A stretch of 64,000 nt of DNA from positions 11,209-75,208 of the forward strand of contig CAZIJU010000006.1 in assembly GCA_964539745.1 (NCBI GenBank), written 5' to 3'. This document shows positions 34,235-42,325 of this stretch, in pieces (within the stretch, counting starts at the first letter, position 1; each line of letters begins with the position of its first letter). The notes under the pieces were generated by a model that was not told where the DNA came from, searched no databases, and was given only the letters and a program-made list of their open reading frames with translations. The stretch is from DSNY01 sp964539745. Lineage in GTDB: Bacteria > Pseudomonadota > Gammaproteobacteria > Burkholderiales > Burkholderiaceae_F. The translations under genes and the position numbers were made by a program.

Positions 34235-35949
34235 CGGTGGTCGCGCGCCCGGACTTCACGCCGCGGCCGTCGCCTCTGGCGAGCGAGGCGCTCGCCGCGA
34301 GCGGCGGCCTCATCCTGCTCGCCGCATCGCTGCTCGTGTTCCTGACGCTGCCGCTGGCGAGCCTGCTCGTGCGCTCGGCGCAGGGCGGCAGCGGCGAGTT
34401 CGTCGCGTTCGCGAACTTCGCCGAGTATTTCGCCGCGCCGGCGTTTGCGCGCTCGGCGCAGAACACGCTCGTCTTCGCCGGGCTGACCACCGGAATCACC
34501 GTGCCGCTGGCGTTCGTCTTCGCCTACGCGATCCAGCGCAGCTGCATTCCGGCGAAGGGCCTATGGCGCAGCATCGCGATGATTCCGATTCTCGCGCCGT
34601 CGATGCTTGCCGCGCTGTCATTCATCTATCTGTTCGGCAACCAGGGTCTGCTCAAGTTCATGCTCGGCTGGTTCGGCGTGCAAACGATCTACGGGATGCC
34701 CGGCATGGTGCTGGCGATGGTGTTCTCGTCGTTCCCGCACGCGGTGATGATCCTGCTCGCAGCGCTCGCACTGTCGGACGCGCGGCTGTACGAGGCGGCC
34801 GATTCGATGGCCACACCCGGCTGGCGCAAGTTTCTGACGATCACGCTGCCGGGGGCGCGCTACGGACTGATTTCTGCGGCGATGGTCGTGTTCACGATGG
34901 CCGTCTCCGAGTTCGGTGTTCCGAAGGTCATCGGCGGTAACACGAGCGTGCTCGCGATCGACGTGTACAAGCAGGTGATCGGGCAGCAGAACTTCTCGAT
35001 GGGCGCGGTCGTCGGCCTGATCCTGCTGGTGCCGGTGCTCGTCGCGTTCTTCATCGACTTCCTGGTGCGCAAGCGACAGCGGGCGCTGCTCACGGCGCGC
35101 AGCGTGCCGTACAGCCCGCGGCCGGCGCCGCTGCGCGACTTCGTGCTGCTCGCCTTCGTGCTCGTGATGTCGGCCTGCATGCTGGTCGTCGTCGGCATGG
35201 CCGTGTTCGGCTCGTTCGTCAAGGTGTGGCCGTACAACCTGTCGTTCACGCTGAACCATTACACCTACGGCTTCGAGGAGGCGGGCGTCGACAACGCGTA
35301 TCCGAACAGCGTGAAGATGGCGCTCTCGTGCGCTTTGTTCGGCGCCGCGGTGACCTTCGCCGGCGCGTACTGGCTCGAAAAAACCCGCGGCGCGGACGTC
35401 CTTCGGCCGCTGATTCGGCTGCAGGCGATGATGCCGATGGCGGTGCCGGGCATGGTGCTCGGCATCGGCTACATCCTGTTCTTCAACCACCCCGCGAATC
35501 CGCTCGGCTTCCTGTACGGCACGATGACGATCCTCGTGCTGTCCACGATCATCCACTTCTACTCGTCGAGCCACCTGACCGCGGTCACTGCGCTGAAGCA
35601 GCTCGACAACGAATTCGAGTCGGTGTCGGCGTCGCTGAAGGTGCCCTTTTACAAGACGTTCTGGCGCGTGACGGTGCCGGTATGCCTGCCGTCGATCATC
35701 GACATCAGCCGCTACTACTTCGTCAACGCGATGACGACGATCTCGTGCGTCGTGTTTCTGTACTCGCCGAAGACCACGCTCGCATCGATTTCGATCCTGC
35801 ATCTGGACGAAGCCGGCAACGTCGGCGCCGCCGCCGCGATGGCGACGCTGATCGTCGCCACCTCGGCCGTCGTCACGGTGCTGTTCTTCGTCGCCGAATG
35901 GTGGCTCGTGCGACGCACGCAGCGCTGGCGCGACACGGCCCGCACCTGA
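34231..35949 (+). CDS. phnU: 2-Aminoethylphosphonate ABC transporter, fused dual permease
   Basis: 572 residues with two binding-protein-dependent permease domains in one chain, about 12 helices. Each half has an EAA-like loop: EAADSMATPGWRKFLTITLPG (near 190) and FESVSASLKVPFYKTFWRVTVP (near 470). Full length for the PhnU/PhnV-type fused permease. The ATG overlaps the phnT stop, and phnW follows after 11 bases. Confidence 0.92.
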   Translation: MTVVARPDFTPRPSPLASEALAASGGLILLAASLLVFLTLPLASLLVRSAQGGSGEFVAFANFAEYFAAPAFARSAQNTLVFAGLTTGITVPLAFVFAYAIQRSCIPAKGLWRSIAMIPILAPSMLAALSFIYLFGNQGLLKFMLGWFGVQTIYGMPGMVLAMVFSSFPHAVMILLAALALSDARLYEAADSMATPGWRKFLTITLPGARYGLISAAMVVFTMAVSEFGVPKVIGGNTSVLAIDVYKQVIGQQNFSMGAVVGLILLVPVLVAFFIDFLVRKRQRALLTARSVPYSPRPAPLRDFVLLAFVLVMSACMLVVVGMAVFGSFVKVWPYNLSFTLNHYTYGFEEAGVDNAYPNSVKMALSCALFGAAVTFAGAYWLEKTRGADVLRPLIRLQAMMPMAVPGMVLGIGYILFFNHPANPLGFLYGTMTILVLSTIIHFYSSSHLTAVTALKQLDNEFESVSASLKVPFYKTFWRVTVPVCLPSIIDISRYYFVNAMTTISCVVFLYSPKTTLASISILHLDEAGNVGAAAAMATLIVATSAVVTVLFFVAEWWLVRRTQRWRDTART

Positions 35950-35960
35950 GGAACGACCCC

Positions 35961-37100
35961 ATGATCCGCGGCAACGACCCGATTCTTCTGACGCCTGGCC
36001 CGCTGACCACCTCGCTTGCCACCAAGCAGGCGATGCTGCGCGACTGGGGATCGTGGGACGCTGCGTTCAACGCGATCACGCTGTCGATCTGCCGCGATCT
36101 GGTCGACATCGTCGGCGGCGGCGACGACTACGTCTGCGTGCCGATGCAGGGCAGCGGCACGTTCTCCGTCGAGGCCGCGCTCGGCAACGTCGTTCCGCGC
36201 ACGGGCCGCGTGCTGGTGCCGAACAACGGCGCGTACTGCGCGCGGATCGTGAAGATCTGCAGGTACCTCGGGCGCGACGTCGTCGACCTGCCGGTGCCCG
36301 AGGACCAGCCTGCCACGGCCGCGATCGTCGATGCGGCGCTCGCCGCCGATCCGTCGATCACGCATGTGGCGCAGGTCCACTGCGAAACCGGCGCCGGCAT
36401 CCTCAACGATCTGCCCGGCATCGCGCAGGTGTGCGCCAGGCGCGGCAAGGGGCTGATCGTCGATGCGATGAGCTCGTTCGCCGCGATCGAGATCGACGTG
36501 CGCAAGGTCCCCTTCGACGCGCTCGTGGCCGCCAGCGGCAAGTGCCTGGAGGGCGTGCCGGGCATGGGCTTCGTGATCGTCAGGAAGACGGTGCTGGAAG
36601 CGAGCGCGGGCAACTCGCATTCGCTCGCGCTGGATCTGTACGACCAGTACGTCTATATGCAGAAGACGACGCAGTGGCGCTACACGCCGCCGACGCACGT
36701 CATCGCCGCGCTGCGCGCCGCGATCGACCAGTTCAAGGACGAAGGCGGCCAGCCCGCGCGCGGCGCGCGCTACGCGGCGAACTGCGCCACCCTGATCGAC
36801 GGCATGACGCGGCTCGGCTTCCGCCCTTTTCTCAAGCCCGAGGTGCAGGCGCCGATCATCGTGACCTTCCACGCGCCGGCCGATCCCGCGTACGAGTTCA
36901 AGCGCTTTTACGCGGCCGTGCGCGAGCGCGGCTACATCCTGTACCCGGGCAAGCTCACGCAGGTCGAAACCTTCCGCGTCGGCTGCATCGGCGCGATCGA
37001 CGCGAACGAGATGCGCAACGTCGTGTCGGCGGTGTCCGAAACGCTGAAGGACCTCGGCATCGGCACCATCATGGGCGGGGCGCCGCGGCAGGCGGCTTGA
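35961..37100 (+). CDS. phnW: 2-Aminoethylphosphonate-pyruvate transaminase
   Basis: 379 residues of the class V aminotransferase group. The PLP lysine is Lys194 in ASGKCLEGVPG and Asp168 in LIVDAM binds the pyridine nitrogen; both agree with the known Salmonella enzyme. It converts AEP plus pyruvate to phosphonoacetaldehyde plus alanine. Alanine dehydrogenase is encoded 4 kb away at 40987 and could recycle the alanine (inference). Last gene of the rightward phn arm. Confidence 0.96.
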   Translation: MIRGNDPILLTPGPLTTSLATKQAMLRDWGSWDAAFNAITLSICRDLVDIVGGGDDYVCVPMQGSGTFSVEAALGNVVPRTGRVLVPNNGAYCARIVKICRYLGRDVVDLPVPEDQPATAAIVDAALAADPSITHVAQVHCETGAGILNDLPGIAQVCARRGKGLIVDAMSSFAAIEIDVRKVPFDALVAASGKCLEGVPGMGFVIVRKTVLEASAGNSHSLALDLYDQYVYMQKTTQWRYTPPTHVIAALRAAIDQFKDEGGQPARGARYAANCATLIDGMTRLGFRPFLKPEVQAPIIVTFHAPADPAYEFKRFYAAVRERGYILYPGKLTQVETFRVGCIGAIDANEMRNVVSAVSETLKDLGIGTIMGGAPRQAA

Positions 37101-37179
37101 CGTGGCCAATGCTGCGATGCGTGTCGAATTTTTTTACATTCCGTCCGCTGCGTTTGTTTAAGTCATTGATTTGATTGAA

Positions 37180-37195
37180 TGGCACTGTGCTTGCT
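37180..37195 (+). promoter_or_regulatory. Sigma-54 (-24/-12) promoter of the PEP-CTERM gene
   Basis: TGGCACTGTGCTTGCT fits the sigma-54 consensus TGGCAC-N5-TTGCW with correct GG-to-GC spacing. It lies about 50 bases ahead of the GTG start of the PEP-CTERM gene, in an AT-rich leader that stands out against the surrounding GC-rich DNA. RpoN-dependent control of PEP-CTERM genes is known in other bacteria through the PrsK/PrsR pair. Confidence 0.82.
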
Positions 37196-37246
37196 CCCAT
37201 AAAGGCGTGACGGCGTGTGTCGTCAGCAATCTCGACAGGAGCATCC

Positions 37247-37999
37247 GTGAAGTCAATCAAATCGTTCCTTGCCGGCGTGGCCTTGACCGCGCTGGGCGCT
37301 AGTGCAAACGCCACCGTGATCCTGCCGGGCAGCGAGACGCCGCTGCAGCAGGTGATCAACGGGCTCTATCAAAGCGCCTCTTGTCTAACGTGCTCGCCTG
37401 TCAGCAGCGCGCCGAACGTCAACACGGATCAAGCAGCCCCCGACGAGCTTTGGGCGATTGAGGCGTCAGGTTCGTCGATCGCGACGATCGTCATCGAAAT
37501 CGCCGGCTACGCAAACTTGAATCGCTTCGGCATCTACGATGCCGCCGATCCGACACGGTACGTCGAACTGTTCAACGGCGCTGCCGGGCAGGGCAACTCG
37601 GTCGTGGTCAGCTTCGATGACACCGGTATCGTGTACAGGAACTTTTTGTCGACCGGAGTCACGTTCCACGCCAACCAGTTTGGCTATTACCTGCAGACAC
37701 CCCAAGACTTCTTCTATTCGCAGGCGGCTTTGAACCCTAGGGGCGGCGACCAAATGGTCGCGTTCCAGGGTGATGGCGACAAGATCAAACTTCCGTCCAA
37801 GCCGGCGGGCATCTGGGGTCCGTCGAGCTTCATCCTGGCCTGGGAGGATTTGCGCTACGCCGCGAGCGACAAGGACTTCAACGACTTCGTCGTGTACGTC
37901 GAATCCGTGACCAACGTTCCCGAGCCCGCGACGCTCGCGCTGCTCGGCATGGGCTTGGCCGGTATCGGTTTTGCCGCGCGTCGCCGCACCAAGCGCTGA
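37247..37999 (+). CDS. PEP-CTERM sorted exoprotein with DUF4114-like domain
   Basis: 250 residues: signal peptide (about 1-23, SIKSFLAGVALTALGASANA), a beta-rich middle, a DUF4114-like segment (FILAWEDLRYAASDKDFNDF) and a C-terminal sorting tail VPEPATLALLGMGLAGIGF followed by ARRRTKR. Such proteins are exported and cut by exosortase, usually in exopolysaccharide-producing bacteria. The DKDFND pattern suggests calcium binding. The GTG at 37247 has CAGGAG upstream. No exosortase is in the window. Lower GC than neighbours hints at distinct origin. Confidence 0.9.
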   Translation: MKSIKSFLAGVALTALGASANATVILPGSETPLQQVINGLYQSASCLTCSPVSSAPNVNTDQAAPDELWAIEASGSSIATIVIEIAGYANLNRFGIYDAADPTRYVELFNGAAGQGNSVVVSFDDTGIVYRNFLSTGVTFHANQFGYYLQTPQDFFYSQAALNPRGGDQMVAFQGDGDKIKLPSKPAGIWGPSSFILAWEDLRYAASDKDFNDFVVYVESVTNVPEPATLALLGMGLAGIGFAARRRTKR

Positions 38000-38022
38000 C
38001 AGGATCTAGAAGCGACTTTTTC

Positions 38023-38046
38023 GGGCGGCCGGCGGCCGCCCTTTTT
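38023..38046 (+). terminator. Terminator of the PEP-CTERM gene
   Basis: GGGCGGCC (38023-38030) and GGCCGCCC (38034-38041) form a perfect eight-pair stem with a GGC loop, then five T. It is 24 bases after the stop codon. Confidence 0.92.
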
Positions 38047-38082
38047 GTTGGTGCGAGCCCCGGCGAGGGACGCACTGCTCAG

Positions 38083-38135
38083 AAGCCGTGAATCTTTCTA
38101 CTGCGCGGCCCGCTGGCGACGAAATCTTCACAGCT
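38083..38135. mobile_element. Short (internally deleted) copy of the MITE-like element
   Basis: On the minus strand it reads AAGCTGTGAAGATTTCGTCG, then the right end CAGCGGGCCGCGCAG and GAAAGATTCACGGCTT. These are the same two ends as in the 230-bp copy at 10744, joined without the hairpin-rich interior. It ends two bases from the stop codon of the EamA gene, lying between convergent transcripts as the first copy does. Confidence 0.65.
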
Positions 38136-38137
38136 TC

Positions 38138-38977
38138 TCACGCCGCCTTCAGGGCGATCACGCCGGCAACCACCGCGACCACGCCCGCCCAGCGCCGCGC
38201 GTTCAGCCGCTCGCGCAGCAGCCGCGCGCCGATCAGCGCGGCGAACAGCACCGAGGTCTCGCGCAGCGACGCGACCATCGCCACCGGCGCCTTGGTCATG
38301 GCCCAGACCGAGATCGCGTAAGCCGCGGCGGACAGTCCGCCGCCGATCAGGCCGTGCCGCGGGTTGGCGGCAACGAATCCGGTGAAGGCGCTGCGCCGCA
38401 TCGCGAGCACCCAGATCGTGAAGGGCAGCGCGTCGATCACGAACAGCCACACGATGTACGCCCATGCGTCGCCCGCCAACCGCGCGCCGGTGCCGTCGAC
38501 GATCGTGTAGGTCGCGATCACCGCCGCGTTGGCCAGCGCAAAGCCGACCGCCTTCGGCGAAGGCGCGTGGTCGACGGTGCGAAACGCGAGCGCGAACACG
38601 CCCGCCGAGATCAGCGCGATGCCGAGCCACGTGAAAGCGCCCGGCAGCTCGGCGAGCCAGAAGATCCCGAGCGCCGCCGTGGCGAGCGGCGCCACGCCGC
38701 GCATCAGCGGATACACGAGACTCAAGTCGCCGGTGCGGTAGGCGTTGACCATCAGGTAGTAGTAGGCGAGATGGATCGCCACCGATGCGCCGATGTAAGG
38801 CCAGCTCGGCGGCGCCGGCAGCGGCACGACGAACACGAAAGGCAGCGCGACGATGCCTGCGCCAACGACGATCGCCGCAGTGTTCATCAGCACGTCCGTG
38901 CTGCCCTTGATCATCGCGTTCCAGCTCGCGTGCAGCAGCGCGGCGAGCAGCACGGCCAAGGAGACGGTGAGCGTCAA
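38138..38977 (-). CDS. EamA/DMT-family transporter
   Basis: 279 residues, ten helices in two EamA repeats (AVLLAALLHASWNAMIKGS; second repeat ending ARLLRERLNARRWAGVVAVV). A subgroup of such proteins is found next to phosphonate genes in other genomes, and this one lies just beyond phnW, so a link is possible but unproved. The start is a TTG at 38977; no better ATG is in frame. Substrate unknown. Confidence 0.85.
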   Translation of the reverse strand: MTLTVSLAVLLAALLHASWNAMIKGSTDVLMNTAAIVVGAGIVALPFVFVVPLPAPPSWPYIGASVAIHLAYYYLMVNAYRTGDLSLVYPLMRGVAPLATAALGIFWLAELPGAFTWLGIALISAGVFALAFRTVDHAPSPKAVGFALANAAVIATYTIVDGTGARLAGDAWAYIVWLFVIDALPFTIWVLAMRRSAFTGFVAANPRHGLIGGGLSAAAYAISVWAMTKAPVAMVASLRETSVLFAALIGARLLRERLNARRWAGVVAVVAGVIALKAA

Positions 38978-39110
38978 TTCGGTGCCGAAAGTGAAGTGTG
39001 GCCCCGCGGGTCGGCACGCTCGCCGCCGGCGGCCGCGAGCTCGACGTGCGCCACGGCCTGATTCCGATGCGCGGCGACAGGCTGCCGCCGCGACCCTGGG
39101 GGCCGCGCGT

Positions 39111-39431
39111 TCAGTACCCCACCGTGTCGTTCGCCACGTCGACGCGGATCACCTCGCGCCCGAGCGCGACCGCCGCGTTGCGCGCGAACTGCTCGGCCCA
39201 CGGCGCGTGTTCCTTGAAGCGGCGCTCGCCCGCGTACTTGGCCACGCTCAGCACGCGGTCCGCGAGCAGCACCTTGCCGATCGGATTCGGCAGATCGCAC
39301 TCCAACGCCTCGAACTCGCGCTCGAGCCACCGCCGCGCGTCCTCCGCGGTGATGCCCGCGATGTCCGCCGCGGTGACCTTGTACTCGTATTCCTTCTTGT
39401 CGCCGAACGACACGATGACGTGATGCAGCAT
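39111..39431 (-). CDS. Hypothetical protein, 106 residues
   Basis: I do not recognise the family. The sequence is mixed alpha/beta with charged residues: MLHHVIVSFGDKKEYEY, a short helix (AEDARRWLEREFEALE) and a C-terminal IRVDVANDTVGY. No signal peptide or membrane span. It lies 124 bases downstream of the trpB2 gene on the same strand. Codon use resembles its neighbours, and the upstream frame extension reads as shadow sequence, so the ATG at 39431 is preferred. Confidence 0.6.
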   Translation of the reverse strand: MLHHVIVSFGDKKEYEYKVTAADIAGITAEDARRWLEREFEALECDLPNPIGKVLLADRVLSVAKYAGERRFKEHAPWAEQFARNAAVALGREVIRVDVANDTVGY

Positions 39432-39555
39432 GACGCGCTCCCCGACGTGACCCGAGCCGGCACCGCCGCGAGCATAGCGCGGCCGGCGCGTCGGTCGTTG
39501 CGACGACTGCAAACCGTCGGCCTCATTCCCGCGGCAAGCGCGCGCCCGCCGCCGT

Positions 39556-40926
39556 CTACGCCGGCTCCGGAACGCTCGGCAGCTCGGCCAACGCCATCGC
39601 CAGCTCCTTCTCGTCGTACGGCTCGTCGCGCAGCTCGCCGGCGAAGTACTTGTCGTACGCCGCCATGTCGAAATGGCCGTGTCCGCACAGATTGAAGAGG
39701 ATCGTCTCGGTGCGACCCTCGCGCTTGCAGCGCAGCGCTTCCTCGATCGCGCCCTTGACCGCGTGGTTGGCCTCGGGTGCGGGAACGATGCCTTCGGCGC
39801 GCGCGAACGCGACACCGGCGGAGAAACACTCGGTCTGCGTATACGCGGTCGCCTCGATCAGCCCCAGTTCCTTCAGGTGCGACACCAGCGGCGCCATGCC
39901 GTGGTAGCGCAGGCCGCCGGCGTGAAACGGCGGCGGCGTGAACGTGCTGCCGAGCGTGTGCATCTTGGCGAGCGGCGTCATGTGGGCGGTGTCGCCGAAG
40001 TCGTACGCGTACTTGCCGCGTGTCAGCGACGGGCACGCTGCCGGCTCGACCGCGAGGATCCGCGGCTTCGCCCCGCCGCGCAGTCCGTGGCCGATGAACG
40101 GAAATGCGATGCCGGCGAAATTGCTGCCGCCGCCGGTGCATCCGACGACGACGTCGGGCCAGGCGTCGGCCATGCGCATCTGCTCGATCGCTTCGAGGCC
40201 GATGACGGTCTGGTGCATCAAAACGTGGTTCAGCACCGAACCGAGCGCGTACTTGGTGTCGGCGCGCTGCGCGGCGACCTCGACCGCCTCGCTGATCGCG
40301 ATGCCGAGGCTGCCCGGATGATCGGGGCGCTTGGCGAGCACGCTGCGGCCATATTCGGTTTCGTTCGACGGCGACGGCAGGCAGCGCGCGCCGTACGTCT
40401 GCATCACCGCGCGTCGATACGGCTTCTGGTCGTAGGAAACGCGCACCTGGAAGACCGTCACGTCCAGCCCGAACAGCGCGCCGGCGAATGCAAGCGCCGT
40501 GCCCCACTGGCCGGCGCCGGTCTCGGTCGTCAGGCGCTTGACGCCCGCCTCCTTGTTGTAGAAGGCCTGCGGCACCGCGGTGTTCGGCTTGTGGCTGCCG
40601 GCGGGGCTCACGCCTTCGTACTTGTAGAAGATGCGCGCCGGCGTGCCGAGCGCTTTTTCGAGGCGGTGTGCGCGGTACAGCGGTGTGGGACGCCACAGGC
40701 GATAGACGTCGCGCACGGCCTGCGGGATCGCGATCTCGCGCGCGGTCGAGACCTCCTGTTCGATCAACGCCATCGGAAACAGCGGCGCCAGATCGTCGGG
40801 CCCGATCGGCTTCAGCGTGCCCGGGTGCAGCACCGGCGGCAACGGTTTCGGCAGGTCGGCCTGGATGTTGTACCAAGCCTTCGGAATGCGGTCTTCGTCG
40901 AGCACGAATTTGGTCTTGCTGTTCAT
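39556..40926 (-). CDS. TrpB2-type tryptophan synthase beta chain
   Basis: 456 residues, longer than canonical TrpB, with the TrpB2 features: extended N-terminus (KAWYNIQADLP), PLP-binding Lys113 in SPAGSHKPNTA, and TGGGSNFAG phosphate loop. TrpB2 enzymes use indole or other nucleophiles with serine-type substrates and often work without TrpA. No trpA is near. It is downstream of alanine dehydrogenase by 60 bases, same strand. Role may be indole rescue or another beta-replacement; uncertain. Confidence 0.9.
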   Translation of the reverse strand: MNSKTKFVLDEDRIPKAWYNIQADLPKPLPPVLHPGTLKPIGPDDLAPLFPMALIEQEVSTAREIAIPQAVRDVYRLWRPTPLYRAHRLEKALGTPARIFYKYEGVSPAGSHKPNTAVPQAFYNKEAGVKRLTTETGAGQWGTALAFAGALFGLDVTVFQVRVSYDQKPYRRAVMQTYGARCLPSPSNETEYGRSVLAKRPDHPGSLGIAISEAVEVAAQRADTKYALGSVLNHVLMHQTVIGLEAIEQMRMADAWPDVVVGCTGGGSNFAGIAFPFIGHGLRGGAKPRILAVEPAACPSLTRGKYAYDFGDTAHMTPLAKMHTLGSTFTPPPFHAGGLRYHGMAPLVSHLKELGLIEATAYTQTECFSAGVAFARAEGIVPAPEANHAVKGAIEEALRCKREGRTETILFNLCGHGHFDMAAYDKYFAGELRDEPYDEKELAMALAELPSVPEPA

Positions 40927-40986
40927 GGCAGGCGCTCCTTGCGCAGATCACGGGCGGCCGAAACGATAACCGCAATCGAAGCGGCG

Positions 40987-42102
40987 TCAAACGATCACCG
41001 CGTCGGGCGGGGTATAGGGCAGCGCGAGCGCGCGCGCCACCGCCCTGTACGTCACCTTGCCTGCCGCGACGTTCAGCCCGTTCTTCAGGTGCGGATCGTC
41101 GGCGAGCGCCTTGCGCCAGCCCTTGTCGGCGAGCGCCAGCGTGAACGGAAGCGTGGCGTTGTTCAGCGCGTAGGTCGAGGTGCGCGGCACCGCGCCCGGC
41201 ATATTGGCGACCATGTAGTGCACGACGCCGTCGATCACATAGGTCGGCTCGGCGTGCGTGGTCGGACGGCTGGTCTCGCAGCTTCCGCCCTGGTCGATCG
41301 CCACGTCGACGATCACGCTGCCCGGCTTCATTTTCGACACCATCCTCCGCGTGATCAGCTTGGGCGCTGCCGCGCCGGGGATCAGCACGCCGGAGATCAC
41401 GACATCCGCGCGCAGCACCTCGCGCTCGACGTTGTCCTGGTTGGAGAAGATCGTCATCGCGCGGCCGTTGAACATGGCGTCGATCCTGCGCAGCGCATCC
41501 GCGCTCTTGTCGATCACCACCACTTGCGCGCCGCTGCCCACCGCCATCTGCGCAGCGTTGGTGCCGACCACTCCGGCGCCGAGGATCACGACGCGCGCCG
41601 GCGCGACACCCGGCACGCCGCCCAGCAGCGTGCCCATGCCGCCGGCGGATTTTTCGAGGCAACGCGCACCGGCCTGCACCGCGAGCCGGCCGGCGACCTC
41701 GCTCATCGGCGCCAGCAGCGGCAGCCCACCGGTCGGCGACGTGACCGTCTCATACGCGATGCAAATGGCGCCGCTGGCGATCAGGTCGTGCGCCTGCTCG
41801 GGGTCGGGGGCGAGGTGCAGGTAGGTGAACAGCACCTGGCCGTCGCGCAACAGCTTGCGTTCTCCCGCCTGCGGCTCCTTGACCTTGACGATCATCTCGG
41901 CGCGTGCGAACACCTCGGCCGTGGTGGCGGCGATCTCCGCGCCGGCCTTGCGGTAGTCGTCGTCGGCTGCGCCGATGCCGGCGCCGGCTTGCGTCTCGAC
42001 GAGCACGCGGTGCCCGTGCGCGACCGCTTCGCGCACCGACGACGGCGTCATGCCGACGCGGTATTCGTGGACCTTGATTTCCTTGGGGACGCCGATCAGC
42101 AC
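40987..42102 (-). CDS. ald: Alanine dehydrogenase
   Basis: 371 residues: MLIGVPKEIKVHEYRVGMTP, substrate residues in VKVKEPQAGE, the NAD fold VVILGAGVVGTNAAQMAVG, and the family DQGGSCETSRPTTH segment. It interconverts alanine and pyruvate with NAD and ammonia. The GTG at 42102 has AGGAGA upstream. It could use alanine formed by PhnW or by amine catabolism farther on; this is context-based inference. Confidence 0.95.
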   Translation of the reverse strand: MLIGVPKEIKVHEYRVGMTPSSVREAVAHGHRVLVETQAGAGIGAADDDYRKAGAEIAATTAEVFARAEMIVKVKEPQAGERKLLRDGQVLFTYLHLAPDPEQAHDLIASGAICIAYETVTSPTGGLPLLAPMSEVAGRLAVQAGARCLEKSAGGMGTLLGGVPGVAPARVVILGAGVVGTNAAQMAVGSGAQVVVIDKSADALRRIDAMFNGRAMTIFSNQDNVEREVLRADVVISGVLIPGAAAPKLITRRMVSKMKPGSVIVDVAIDQGGSCETSRPTTHAEPTYVIDGVVHYMVANMPGAVPRTSTYALNNATLPFTLALADKGWRKALADDPHLKNGLNVAAGKVTYRAVARALALPYTPPDAVIV

Positions 42103-42230
42103 TTTGGTTCTCCTGCGGTTCAGGGGTGGGGTTGCTGATCCGCGCTCCTCGTGAGAGCGCGGCCTGGCTGGTGGCGCGAATTGTGCCCGCTTCGCTCGGC
42201 GGACGGTGCGTTGTGCCGGGCGTGGCGCGC

Positions 42231-42302
42231 GAGATCCCTGGCGTCCGCTCGGGATGACAGTCTTCGCTGGTCATTCGAGGAGCGCAGGCGACGAGCAATC
42301 TC
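42231..42302. repeat. REP-like imperfect inverted repeat upstream of ald
   Basis: GAGATCCCTGGCGTCCGCTC, then GGGATGACAG, faces GGTCATTCGAGGAGCGCAGG, then CGACGAGCAATCTC. Together they make a long imperfect palindrome of the GTCATTGCGAGGAGC...CAATCTC type that recurs in many genomes. It lies between ald and the Bcr/CflA gene and encodes nothing. Confidence 0.6.
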
Positions 42303-42325
42303 GACCGCTGGGCGTGCGAAGGCTG

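Noticed and set aside
34563..34940. 125-codon plus-strand frame inside phnU
   Set aside because: Out-of-frame shadow of the permease gene with no ribosome site.
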